Source of the DNA: Candidatus Saccharibacteria bacterium oral taxon 488
GTDB taxonomy: Bacteria > Patescibacteriota > Saccharimonadia > Saccharimonadales > Saccharimonadaceae
Reading direction: 5' to 3'
NCBI GenBank assembly: GCA_013100805.1
Contig: CP040000.1
Location: 62,001 to 126,000, forward strand
Length of the DNA stretch: 64,000 nt
Positions 17,375-25,033 of this stretch are shown here, one piece after another; position 1 is the first letter of the stretch, and every line of letters starts with the position of its first letter. The notes under the pieces were generated by a model that saw nothing but the letters and a program-made list of their open reading frames with translations, was not told the origin of the DNA and did not search any database. The position numbers were made by a program, and so were the translations under genes.

Positions 17375-18031
17375 ATGGACGAGGTGCTGCTCATTGATAA
17401 GCCGGCTGGCATGACGAGTTTTGGGGTAGTAGCGCGGTTGCGGCGAGTGCTCAGCCAGGCGGCGGGCAAGAAAGTGAAAGTTGGCCATACTGGTACGCTT
17501 GATCCGTTCGCTACGGGACTGATGATTATCGTGACGGGCAAGAAGTGCCGCGAGGCTGATACCTTTACGAAGCTTGATAAGTGGTATGAAGCGGAGCTGA
17601 TACTTGGCGAGGTATCGACGACTGGTGACCCCGAGGGTGAGCTAACTCACGTATCGGCGCGGCAGCCGTCTCGCAGTGAGGTCGAAGCGGTGCTCGGTGC
17701 ATTTGTGGGTGAAATTAAACAGCGCCCACCGATATTTAGCGCCATTAAGATCAATGGCCGCCGGGCCTATCAGCTGGCACGTCAGGGTCAGCCGGTCGAT
17801 ATGCCGGAGCGCACCGTGTCGATTTACACCTTGGAGCTTGTCACCTATGAGTATCCTCGTCTGGTGATTCGAGCGCATGTTTCGAGCGGTACGTACATTC
17901 GGAGCCTAGCGGTTGATATTGGTCAGAAGCTGGGAACAGGGGCCTACTGCCACCAGCTGCGCCGCCAGGCTATCGCTGAATATGACGTCGCTCAGGCAAA
18001 ACCATTAGCGGATTTTGGGATTTCGTCTTGA
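17375..18031 (+). CDS. truB: tRNA pseudouridine-55 synthase
   Basis: TruB isomerises U55 in the T-loop of tRNAs. The start MDEVLLIDKPAGMTSFGVV, the catalytic motif GHTGTLDPFATGLM (catalytic Asp), the YEAELILG strand and SSGTYIRSLAVDIG are all present. At 218 residues it is shorter than E. coli TruB (about 310): the C-terminal PUA domain is absent. It begins 4 nt after the DHH-like gene and is probably in its operon. The extended -10 for the next gene is embedded over its stop codon. Confidence 0.95.
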   Translation: MDEVLLIDKPAGMTSFGVVARLRRVLSQAAGKKVKVGHTGTLDPFATGLMIIVTGKKCREADTFTKLDKWYEAELILGEVSTTGDPEGELTHVSARQPSRSEVEAVLGAFVGEIKQRPPIFSAIKINGRRAYQLARQGQPVDMPERTVSIYTLELVTYEYPRLVIRAHVSSGTYIRSLAVDIGQKLGTGAYCHQLRRQAIAEYDVAQAKPLADFGISS

Positions 18032-18048
18032 AGTGCTATTATCAAGAC

Positions 18049-18543
18049 ATGGGTAGGCAGACAGGTTTTACAATCGTTGAACTATTAATTGTGATGGTCG
18101 TGATCGCGATTTTGGCGACCATCGGTATTGTGGCGTATTCGGGCGTGCGCCAGGACGCTACCGATACCAAGATCCGTTCCATTGTCAAGATCGCTGGGGA
18201 CGCGTTGCAGATATATGATACACAGAAACGAACGCTGCCGTCAGGACAGGGGACGTTCAACAACGCTAATAGCGTTGACTCACTTGTACCACAGTATATC
18301 CAGCCGGGGTATCGCGAGGGTGTCAGCAGCAAGAACGCGTCTGGTCCGGATGATATTTTTGTCTGGTATCCGTGCAAAGATACCTCTGGTAAGATAACAG
18401 GTATTGCGGTATTTGCGGCCCTTAATTCTGCCAAGCCGCAGGAGTCGGCTCAAGTTAACGCGGTCAAGGCGACCTGCAACATTCCGGGTGCAGCTGTGCC
18501 GACTACCGGTAATCCAGCGTATAATTATGTGCAGACATTTTAG
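18049..18543 (+). CDS. Type IV pilin-like protein
   Basis: The N-terminus has a prepilin signature: short basic leader ending in Gly, then FTIVELLIVMVVIAILATIG with Glu at +5 of the mature protein. Processing by PilD (47230) and assembly by the pil locus are expected. The mature part has about 150 residues with two Cys (YPCKD, ATCNIP) that could form the pilin D-loop disulfide. It is far from the main pilus cluster. TGC-TATTAT (18034-18042) ends 6 nt before the ATG at 18049; an upstream TTG in frame lies outside this promoter. Confidence 0.88.
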   Translation: MGRQTGFTIVELLIVMVVIAILATIGIVAYSGVRQDATDTKIRSIVKIAGDALQIYDTQKRTLPSGQGTFNNANSVDSLVPQYIQPGYREGVSSKNASGPDDIFVWYPCKDTSGKITGIAVFAALNSAKPQESAQVNAVKATCNIPGAAVPTTGNPAYNYVQTF

Positions 18544-18595
18544 TAAATGCAGCTGATTTGCGTTTTTAGCGTAGCATTGGTATAATGACGAGGCT

Positions 18596-18862
18596 ATGAT
18601 TAGCAAAGACGATAAAGCGAAAGCAATTGCTTTGACTCAGGTCAACAAGGACGACGTTGGCAGCCCGCAGGCGCAGGTGTCGATCTTGACGGCTCGTATC
18701 AAAGAGGTCACCAAGCACCTGAAGGCGAATAAGCACGACTTCATGGCGCGCCGTGGCTTAATCCAGATGGTTGGCAAGCGCAAGCGCCTGCTCAGATACC
18801 TGGAGCGAACTGATTTTGAGAGTTATAAAGCGGTTGTGGCTGCCCTGGGTCTGCGTAAATAG
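18596..18862 (+). CDS. rpsO: 30S ribosomal protein S15
   Basis: S15 binds 16S rRNA early in 30S assembly. The 88-residue sequence has the family patterns GSPQAQVSILTARIKEVTKHL, DFMARRGLIQMVGKRKRLLRYL and a final helix. A promoter TTGCGT-17-TATAAT (18558-18586, extended TGG) ends 9 nt before the ATG. In many bacteria rpsO and pnp are adjacent; here a terminator and three accessory loci separate them. Confidence 0.97.
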   Translation: MISKDDKAKAIALTQVNKDDVGSPQAQVSILTARIKEVTKHLKANKHDFMARRGLIQMVGKRKRLLRYLERTDFESYKAVVAALGLRK

Positions 18863-18883
18863 TCGCGCCGGGTAGTTGTACGG

Positions 18884-18918
18884 ATATCCACCTTGATATA
18901 TCACGAGGTGGGTATTTT
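18884..18918 (+). terminator. Terminator after rpsO
   Basis: Stem ATATCCACCTT / GAGGTGGGTAT (18884-18894 and 18905-18915) followed by a short T run. It lies between rpsO and the convergent sortase gene. Confidence 0.8.
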
Positions 18919-18921
18919 GAT

Positions 18922-19515
18922 TTAACGTGGCGTAGCTACAAAAACCGTCCGGCCGTCAGCTGCGCCGCCGAGGGTGCATGAATAGAGGGTGAGCTGTGGT
19001 TTGTCGGTTCGGTTTTCGATGTGAACGGCATCTGGCTTGACATCAAATAGCCGGGATATGACGTAGGTGTAGCGCTTGCCGCGGTAGTCAATGATTATTT
19101 CATCGCCAATGCGCAGCTTGTCAATGTTGTAGAATGGTGATTTTTGGATGGTTTGCTGCGGTGTCAGGCCCATGATAAATCGGTGGGCCGACAAGACAAA
19201 ATTACCGCCATCAACTGGATTGCCATTCTCTGGTTGGCGCCACCAGGCACCCCGCTCCATAGTTTCGGCGCCGCCAGTAGCGTACGGCACGTTAATGTCA
19301 ATTTTGGGGATGTAGAGACGGTCCTCGGTGATCTTGGTTTCTGGCGTAGCGGCGAGAAGCTGGGTGGTTTCGTTGCGCGTTGGGTTAATGAGCTGGGCGT
19401 GAAAGAATGGGCTAAATGCCGTGATGAGCGTGTAGCCACCACCAGCGAGCATGATAATAGCCAGACTCATACTGAGCCATCGGCGGCGGTTTTTGGCGTG
19501 GGTTATCTGCTTCAC
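18922..19515 (-). CDS. Sortase family transpeptidase
   Basis: Sortases cleave a C-terminal sorting signal and join proteins to the cell wall or to each other. The protein has an N-terminal membrane anchor (WLSMSLAIIMLAGGGYTLI), then the beta-barrel core with catalytic His (FVLSAHRF), Cys (TLYSCTLGG) and Arg (GRTVFVATP). At 197 residues it is complete and closest in plan to class D/E housekeeping sortases. The start is GTG at 19515; TGC-TACAAT (complement of 19522-19530) ends 6 nt before it, so the mRNA looks leaderless. No LPxTG-type substrate was recognised in the window. Confidence 0.9.
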   Translation of the reverse strand: MKQITHAKNRRRWLSMSLAIIMLAGGGYTLITAFSPFFHAQLINPTRNETTQLLAATPETKITEDRLYIPKIDINVPYATGGAETMERGAWWRQPENGNPVDGGNFVLSAHRFIMGLTPQQTIQKSPFYNIDKLRIGDEIIIDYRGKRYTYVISRLFDVKPDAVHIENRTDKPQLTLYSCTLGGAADGRTVFVATPR

Positions 19516-19602
19516 TTGTTAATTGTAGCATGGGCGGGGTCAGCCTAGCAGCATGGGCCGTTGTTTTATCGGGGTGAGCCGATCTGTTCGATGGGGCGCT
19601 GA

Positions 19603-19631
19603 TTGACTTTTTATAGTTTTTATGCTAAATT
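19603..19631 (+). promoter_or_regulatory. Promoter of the interrupted accessory gene
   Basis: TTGACT (19603-19608), 17-bp spacer, TAAATT (19626-19631) with TGC directly before it. The -10 box ends 7 nt before the ATG at 19639. Confidence 0.65.
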
Positions 19632-19638
19632 ACAGATT

Positions 19639-20265
19639 ATGAGTGAATATGCTCCGCAGGCTGATAAATTACCGCCAGATGTGGCTAAACAAGCGGCAAG
19701 GATTAGTGAAGTTGTGGCTGCTGTTAGGGAGCGGATTGGTCCGTCCGGTGAATGGTTGAGTGATGACTTAGTGCATATCGAGGGGCAGTTGGACCCAGAG
19801 TTACGCGCTTATGATCATAACCCAAGATTTACAGATATGGATGATTTTTGGGAAAACGGCATGGATCCGTCGCGAGCAAATTCGTCACAAGACGACTCTG
19901 ATACGTCTGAAAAACTACCGAGTAAATTTGTTAATAATTTTTGGCAGTACTTCTTTCCGGATAAAATGTTTGAGAAGGATGAGCTGTTGGGCTCGGTTGT
20001 GCTAAGCAAACCACCGCGACAACGGTTGAAGCTGGCGGGAGGAGAGCTCCTCACATCGGTTCAGTAGTTGTTTGGGATGTTATTTGAGAATACCAATATT
20101 GATAGCCACAAACTTGTTACCCTGGAGTCAGCAGCCGGTGAAGAGCACCTTGCCAATCTTAAGGAGGCAATGTTTATACTCTATGAGCTGGCACTGCGTA
20201 CGGTTACTCAACAAAATGTTATTGAGGCTGAGTGCTCAAGTGCGCACGAGTATTTGTGCAAATAG
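19639..20265 (+). CDS. Hypothetical protein with an in-frame TAG at 20065
   Basis: The frame opens at ATG 19639 and runs 142 codons to TAG (20065-20067). The same frame then stays open for 65 further codons to a second TAG at 20263-20265, and the sequence after the first stop reads as normal helical protein. The two parts may be one protein of about 208 residues split by a nonsense mutation, a read-through product, or two small proteins (a second start could be ATG 20077, which lacks a clear ribosome site). The protein is acidic, soluble and has no recognised domain. Confidence 0.5.
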
Positions 20266-20274
20266 GAGTTCGGT

Positions 20275-21066
20275 ATGGTAAGAAACATAAATGCAGAGCC
20301 ATCAAGGATAAGTCGGCGCGGTCTGTTGTTTGGTGCGGCTGGAGCAGTGGCGGCTACGGCTGGTGGGCTGCTTATGAACCGTGGCGATGAAAGTCAACGG
20401 ATACTATCGGTAGAGACGAATGCCTCGAAGCTTGACCTTGAAGGGGCGTATGAGATATATGGTCAAGCCCGTGACATGTTTCGGCGATGTATTGAGGGTG
20501 CGCCTGTGTTTACGAGCGAAATGCCGCCGATATTACCACCACCCGCATCGGTATCTGTCTCTCGAGGCGGAGGTAAGCGCGGTTTTATGACGGGGAGTGC
20601 GCTACTGCGTAAGGCCGGTCATTCTGAGCGAGCAGTGATAGGCACGGGAGTCTCTTCGGATTTGGGTGATGATAGTAGGGTGCGCGTAGCCGTCGCGTTT
20701 GAATTGTTGTCAGGTAAGCCCGAAGCTAAGATCGCTGAGCTGATGGCGGTTTGGGGAGTATCGAGGCGAGGGTTACCGACAGAACGTGCCTTTCGGGATA
20801 TACTGTATGAAATTGATCCGGAAGAGCTGATGCTATCCTTTGTGCCAGTATCTCAGAGGCAACCGACAGCGCCAACTAGTGAGCAGCCGTATGAGTGGAC
20901 TGCTATGCTGCCGGGAATGGAGAGTTTTAATGTGATACAACAAGTCATTGGTGCGGCTGGCGGTAGCTCACCGGAAGTGTTATTACCAACGCCAAAGGTT
21001 TTGGACCGAGTAAGTGAGCAGCTCGCTGCGGTTCGGGATGCGTTTGGTCGGGCCGGCTTCCTATAA
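20275..21066 (+). CDS. Hypothetical exported protein with twin-arginine-like signal
   Basis: This 263-residue protein begins with SRISRRGLLFGAAGAVAATAG, which fits the twin-arginine (Tat) pattern S-R-R-x-L followed by a weakly hydrophobic Ala/Gly-rich helix. The rest is a soluble domain with Pro-rich linkers (PPILPPPASV, RQPTAPTSEQP) and no recognised family. A ribosome site AGGAG lies 6 nt before the ATG. It begins 9 nt after the interrupted gene and probably shares its transcript. Whether this lineage has TatA/TatC cannot be seen here; it could instead be a membrane-anchored Sec protein. Confidence 0.55.
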   Translation: MVRNINAEPSRISRRGLLFGAAGAVAATAGGLLMNRGDESQRILSVETNASKLDLEGAYEIYGQARDMFRRCIEGAPVFTSEMPPILPPPASVSVSRGGGKRGFMTGSALLRKAGHSERAVIGTGVSSDLGDDSRVRVAVAFELLSGKPEAKIAELMAVWGVSRRGLPTERAFRDILYEIDPEELMLSFVPVSQRQPTAPTSEQPYEWTAMLPGMESFNVIQQVIGAAGGSSPEVLLPTPKVLDRVSEQLAAVRDAFGRAGFL

Positions 21067-21083
21067 AGCATGCGGCCCTGTGA

Positions 21084-21193
21084 TATAATAGAAAGTGCGA
21101 ATATAACCCGCAGACGGTGATGGATGTGTGGTGTGTTGATAGTAAACCAGCATGCATACACCTGTTACTGTCTTTGCGAGAAAGAGAGGATCT
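21084..21193 (+). promoter_or_regulatory. pnp promoter and long hairpin leader
   Basis: TGA-TATAAT (21081-21089) starts a leader of about 100 nt. Bases 21109-21130 pair with 21155-21178 in a long imperfect hairpin: roughly 20 pairs including several G-U, with small bulges. This resembles in form the RNase III-processed pnp leader by which E. coli PNPase autoregulates. The ribosome site GAGAGGA follows the hairpin. Confidence 0.6.
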
Positions 21194-23311
21194 ATGGCAA
21201 TTATTAACCCGAGTGGCAAGGAGATTTTTAGCGTTACCACCGAGCTGTGCGGCCGGCCGTTGAGCATTGAGGTCAACCGCGTTGGTTTTCGGACGACTGG
21301 TAGTGTGCTGGTTCGCTACGGCGATACGGTGGTCTTGGGCAGTGCCCAGGTGGGCAGCCGGCCGGTGCAGCTGGATTATTTCCCGCTGTCGATTGATTAT
21401 GAAGAACGATTTTATGCGGCAGGCAAAATTTCTGGCTCGCGGTTTATCAAGCGCGAGGGCCGGCCTAGCGACGAGGCGGTGCTGATCGGTCGGTTGATTG
21501 ACCGCCCGATTCGGCCGCTGTTCCCGAAAGGATATCGCCAAGAAGTACAAGTGGTGGCGACGGTGCTGAGCATGGATCCGGATTTCCGCCCGGATGTGGT
21601 GGCGATGATTGCGGCGTCGAGCGCCTTGATGCTGACCGGTACGCCGTTTGACGGGCCGGTGGCGGGCTTGCGGGTGGGCCGCGTGAATGGCGAGTTTAAG
21701 GCCTTTTTGACGCCCGAGGAGCGTGAGCAATCTGATTTGGACCTAGTAGTGGCTGGTATCGAGAGCGGTATCACCATGGTGGAAGCTGGCGCCAAGGAAG
21801 TATCAGAAGAGGTGATCGTCGATGCAATGGCTTGGGCGCACCAGATGATGCAGCCAGCGATTGCTTTGCAGCGAGAGTTGGCGGCCAAAGTGGCGCCAGC
21901 TGCGCAAGAATATGAATTGGTTTTGCCGGACGAAACAATTCAGCAGACGGCTGATGCGTGGGTTGATGGCAAGCTGGGCGAGAAAATTCGCCGGCCGTAT
22001 CCGGAGCGCAACGAAGTGGTTAACGAGATTCGCTGGGCCTTCCACGAAGCGATGGCCGAAAAGCTGGGTTTGAGTGCTGAGGAGTACGACGAAGTGCGCG
22101 ACGAATACGATGAAGCATTTACCTTGGCGCTACATAAAGACGTACGCCGCGGTATCGTCGAGGATAATATGCGTCCAGATGGCCGCAAACTAACTGAAAT
22201 TCGCCCGCTCAGCTCAGAGGTTGGCTTACTGCCGCGAGCGCACGGCTCGAGCCTGTTTACCCGCGGCGTGACGCAGGGTATGAACATCGTCACCTTGGCG
22301 CCGCTGAGTTACGCGCAGCTGGTTGATACTATGGAGGTTAACGACGGCGAACGGCGCTATATGCACCATTACAATGCGCCGGGCTATACGGTTGGCGAGG
22401 TTAAGCGGATGGGCAGTCCGGGTCGGCGCGAAATTGGCCATGGCTACTTGGCGGAACGAGCCTTGACGCCAGTGCTGCCGAGTGAAGAAGACTTCCCATA
22501 CGCTATTCGTAGCGTTACCGAAATTATGAGTCAGAACGGTTCGACGTCGATGGCAGCGACCTGTTCGAGCTGTCTGGCGCTGATGGATGCTGGCGTGCCT
22601 CTCTCGGCGCCGGTTAGCGGCATCGCTATGGGTCTGATGATGGATGGTGATACGCCGTACGTACTGAGCGATATTGCCGATGCCGAGGACTTTGCTGGCG
22701 ATATGGATTTCAAGGTGACCGGTACAGCCAAGGGCATCACGGCGCTGCAGATGGATATGAAAGTGCATGGTTTGCCGGTGACAGTGCTGCGCCAAGCGAT
22801 TGAACAGAGTAAGGCTGGTCGGGCATTTATCCTTGATCATATGTTGAGTATTTTGCCAGCGCCGCGGGAGACGCTCAGCCCGTACGCGCCGCGGATTGAA
22901 AAGCTAAAAATTGATCCAGATAAAATTGGCGCCGTCATTGGCAAGGGCGGCGAGGTGATTAACAAGATTACCAGCGAGACTGGTGCTGAGGTTGATATCA
23001 AGGAAGACGGCTTGATTACCATCGCCAGCCCGAACGGCGAATCGATTGAGAAGGCGCTCAACTGGATTAAAAGCCTGGTCGAAGAGCCAGAAGTCGGCAA
23101 AATTTACGAAGGCACGGTGGTCAGTATCAAAGATTTCGGGGCGTTCGTGAATATCCTGCCGGGAGTTGACGGGATGGTGCATATTTCGAAGCTGGCCGAT
23201 CACCGCGTAGCTAAGGTGACGGACGTGGTCAAGGAAGGACAAACCGTTCGCGTGAAAATCACCGGTATTGATGAACGCGGTAAAATTAACTTGACGATGA
23301 TCGGGTTGTAA
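21194..23311 (+). CDS. pnp: Polyribonucleotide nucleotidyltransferase (PNPase)
   Basis: PNPase is a phosphorolytic 3'-5' exoribonuclease. Two RNase PH domains flank a helical linker (first: GRLIDRPIRPLFPKGY; second: SSLFTRGVTQGMN and EIMSQNGSTSMAATCSS), then a KH domain (IGAVIGKGGEVINKI) and an S1 domain (GTVVSIKDFGAFVNILPG). At 705 residues it is full length. The ATG at 21194 follows a ribosome site GAGAGGA; an upstream in-frame ATG at 21152 lies inside the leader hairpin and adds no conserved sequence. In many bacteria rpsO is directly upstream; here it is 2.3 kb away. Confidence 0.98.
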   Translation: MAIINPSGKEIFSVTTELCGRPLSIEVNRVGFRTTGSVLVRYGDTVVLGSAQVGSRPVQLDYFPLSIDYEERFYAAGKISGSRFIKREGRPSDEAVLIGRLIDRPIRPLFPKGYRQEVQVVATVLSMDPDFRPDVVAMIAASSALMLTGTPFDGPVAGLRVGRVNGEFKAFLTPEEREQSDLDLVVAGIESGITMVEAGAKEVSEEVIVDAMAWAHQMMQPAIALQRELAAKVAPAAQEYELVLPDETIQQTADAWVDGKLGEKIRRPYPERNEVVNEIRWAFHEAMAEKLGLSAEEYDEVRDEYDEAFTLALHKDVRRGIVEDNMRPDGRKLTEIRPLSSEVGLLPRAHGSSLFTRGVTQGMNIVTLAPLSYAQLVDTMEVNDGERRYMHHYNAPGYTVGEVKRMGSPGRREIGHGYLAERALTPVLPSEEDFPYAIRSVTEIMSQNGSTSMAATCSSCLALMDAGVPLSAPVSGIAMGLMMDGDTPYVLSDIADAEDFAGDMDFKVTGTAKGITALQMDMKVHGLPVTVLRQAIEQSKAGRAFILDHMLSILPAPRETLSPYAPRIEKLKIDPDKIGAVIGKGGEVINKITSETGAEVDIKEDGLITIASPNGESIEKALNWIKSLVEEPEVGKIYEGTVVSIKDFGAFVNILPGVDGMVHISKLADHRVAKVTDVVKEGQTVRVKITGIDERGKINLTMIGL

Positions 23312-23369
23312 CTTTTGCTTTTTAGCAAAATACGATACAATGAGAATGTAAGAGTAATTGAGGGGGATT

Positions 23370-24248
23370 ATGGACGACAAGAATAATAAGAACGTACCAC
23401 AACCGACAGCAACATCGCCCGTGGCGACCGAGCAGACTGCTCCGGCGCCCTCGCAGCCAGTACCACCGGTGCCGCAACCACAGCAGCCACTGCAGCAAGG
23501 TGTACCGATGCAGCCCAAGAAAGGGTTGAGCAAGGGCGCGCTATGGGGTATCATTGGCGGTTCAATAGGTTTGATAGTTATCGTGGTTGGCATTGTGCTG
23601 GCTGTTATATTCCTTGGTGGGCCATCAAAAGCCGACTACCAAGAAGCTGCTAAGACACTGAAGGAGTTTGACGGTAACAGCCTCAACTCGGCACTCAAGT
23701 CGTCGAATGCTGATAACGCAAAGAAGCTGATTGAAGAGGCGGTGGGACGTGCTGATTTGATGATGAAGAAGCTTGATTCATCGAAGATTATGCGCGACGA
23801 GGAGACTAAAAAATCCTTTGGCGAGTACAAGACTGCCTATGAGAAGGTGCGCCCAAATATGCTTGCCATCGCCAATCTGATAGGAGATATGAAAGATTTC
23901 TCCAAGAAGTGTTCACCGAGCTATTTTAGCTATATCGGTAAGCCAGCAGATGAAGTTAGGAAGCTCTACGATGAAAAAATGAGCGGCTGCTATCAGCTAC
24001 TTGATAATATTACCAAATCAGAGCAAAAAGAAGTGCAGGACTTTGGTAAGCAGATGAAAGAGTATTACAAGGCGTTAGGTGATTTCTTTGTAGCACGTGC
24101 CAATAAAGATTACAGTGTTCAGGCACCGCGCCTGTCGTCAGGCAGGTCAAACCCGCTATCCAATTTTGCCAAGAAAATCCAAGAATCAAATTTGCAGAAG
24201 CACGAGAAAGACTTCGTCAATCTGGTGAAAGAAAAAGCTGAAAAGTAA
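23370..24248 (+). CDS. Hypothetical single-span membrane protein with Pro/Gln-rich head
   Basis: The 292-residue protein has a cytoplasmic head of about 55 residues dominated by Pro, Gln and Thr, a hydrophobic helix (LWGIIGGSIGLIVIVVGIVLAVIFL), then an external all-helical Lys-rich domain of about 205 residues with two Cys (KKCSPSYF, MSGCYQ). No known family is recognised. The start at ATG 23370 has a GGGGGA ribosome site. The promoter includes TACAAT (23336-23341). A strong terminator follows. The architecture is that of the hypothetical at 4562. Confidence 0.65.
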   Translation: MDDKNNKNVPQPTATSPVATEQTAPAPSQPVPPVPQPQQPLQQGVPMQPKKGLSKGALWGIIGGSIGLIVIVVGIVLAVIFLGGPSKADYQEAAKTLKEFDGNSLNSALKSSNADNAKKLIEEAVGRADLMMKKLDSSKIMRDEETKKSFGEYKTAYEKVRPNMLAIANLIGDMKDFSKKCSPSYFSYIGKPADEVRKLYDEKMSGCYQLLDNITKSEQKEVQDFGKQMKEYYKALGDFFVARANKDYSVQAPRLSSGRSNPLSNFAKKIQESNLQKHEKDFVNLVKEKAEK

Positions 24249-24268
24249 TTTTCGCTTCAGTATCAAGC

Positions 24269-24298
24269 AAAACACCTCGCATAGTGACGAGGTGTTTT
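24269..24298 (+). terminator. Strong terminator
   Basis: A perfect stem AAAACACCTCG / CGAGGTGTTTT (24269-24279 and 24288-24298). The following bases GTATAAT form the -10 of the next gene, so terminator and promoter directly abut. Confidence 0.9.
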
Positions 24299-24311
24299 GT
24301 ATAATAGAAAT

Positions 24312-24890
24312 ATGGATGAGGCAGCGCAACTGGAGGTTTTGGCGGCAGAGATTATCGCTGGTGATATTTGTCATGACTTAGCGCTGCAGGCGACGCAGCT
24401 GGTGATGGGTGACGGTCGAGCTGACGCAGACATTGTATTTATCGGTGAAGCGCCGGGAAAAAATGAAGACCTTCAGGGCAAACCATTCGTTGGGGCAGCT
24501 GGTACATTTCTTGACGAGATGTTAGCCGCAGCCCAGTTACGTCGTCAAGATGTCTATATCACCAATATCGTTAAGTATCGCCCGCCAAACAACCGTGATC
24601 CGCTACCAGAAGAGAAGCGCGCTTTTTGGCCGTATTTGATGCGCCAATTGCAAATTATTCAGCCAAAGGTAGTCATCACATTGGGTCGGCATAGCGGCAC
24701 GGCATTCATTCCCGACTTGGCGATTTCGCGTGATCATGGTAATCCGCGCTGGGCACAATTCAACGGTTTGAAGTTCTTGGTGATTCCGCTGTATCATCCG
24801 GCAGCAGCGCTGTATAACGGGGCATTGCGGCAGACGTTAATTGATGATTTTGTGCGGGCGGCGCAATTGGCAACCCAGGCGAGCGCCTGA
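24312..24890 (+). CDS. Family-4-type uracil-DNA glycosylase lacking cluster cysteines
   Basis: This enzyme removes uracil from DNA. The family motifs are clear: FIGEAPGKNEDLQGKPFVG, NIVKYRPPNNRDPLPEE and the active-site YHPAA near residue 170. Family-4 enzymes normally hold a [4Fe-4S] cluster through four Cys; here the positions read Gly17, Cys20, Tyr89 and Phe105, so three of four ligands are gone and the cluster should be absent. Length 192 is normal. TATAAT (24300-24305) ends 6 nt before the ATG at 24312, a leaderless arrangement. Confidence 0.93.
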   Translation: MDEAAQLEVLAAEIIAGDICHDLALQATQLVMGDGRADADIVFIGEAPGKNEDLQGKPFVGAAGTFLDEMLAAAQLRRQDVYITNIVKYRPPNNRDPLPEEKRAFWPYLMRQLQIIQPKVVITLGRHSGTAFIPDLAISRDHGNPRWAQFNGLKFLVIPLYHPAAALYNGALRQTLIDDFVRAAQLATQASA

Positions 24891-24897
24891 GCTATTT

Positions 24898-24927
24898 TTG
24901 ACAAGAACTGGCGCCCCGTGCTATAAT
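24898..24927 (+). promoter_or_regulatory. Consensus promoter of the RNase J gene
   Basis: TTGACA (24898-24903), 18-bp spacer, TATAAT (24922-24927) with TGC directly before it. One of the best promoters of the window. Confidence 0.9.
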
Positions 24928-24940
24928 GGACGCAATTGTT

Positions 24941-24982
24941 AGGGGATAGATTTGTCGTACGTTGCCCCCGTGTCTATCGCCT
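24941..24982 (+). promoter_or_regulatory. Hairpin in the RNase J leader
   Basis: AGGGGATAGA (24941-24950) pairs with TCTATCGCCT (24973-24982), 10 positions with one G-G mismatch, near the 5' end of a leader of about 100 nt. Such a 5' stem could protect the transcript or serve autoregulation by RNase J. Confidence 0.5.
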
Positions 24983-25033
24983 GTCATTCTAATTTTGCAA
25001 GGTATTTATTTTTATAAAAGGAGAACAATACGC

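Noticed and set aside
18922-19548. Plus-strand open frame opposite the sortase gene (about 19144-19548)
   Set aside because: The minus strand has a full sortase with catalytic His, Cys and Arg; the plus frame is its shadow.
21152-21193. Earlier in-frame ATG of pnp
   Set aside because: It lies inside the 3' arm of the leader hairpin with no ribosome site; ATG 21194 has GAGAGGA.
20945-21730. Long minus-strand open frame of 261 codons across pnp
   Set aside because: Rich in His, Arg and Gln, as expected for the antisense of a GC-rich gene; pnp is certain on the plus strand.
23313-23330. TTTTGCT/AGCAAAA hairpin after pnp as terminator
   Set aside because: A very weak A-T stem without a following T run; it may help to end pnp but is not convincing.
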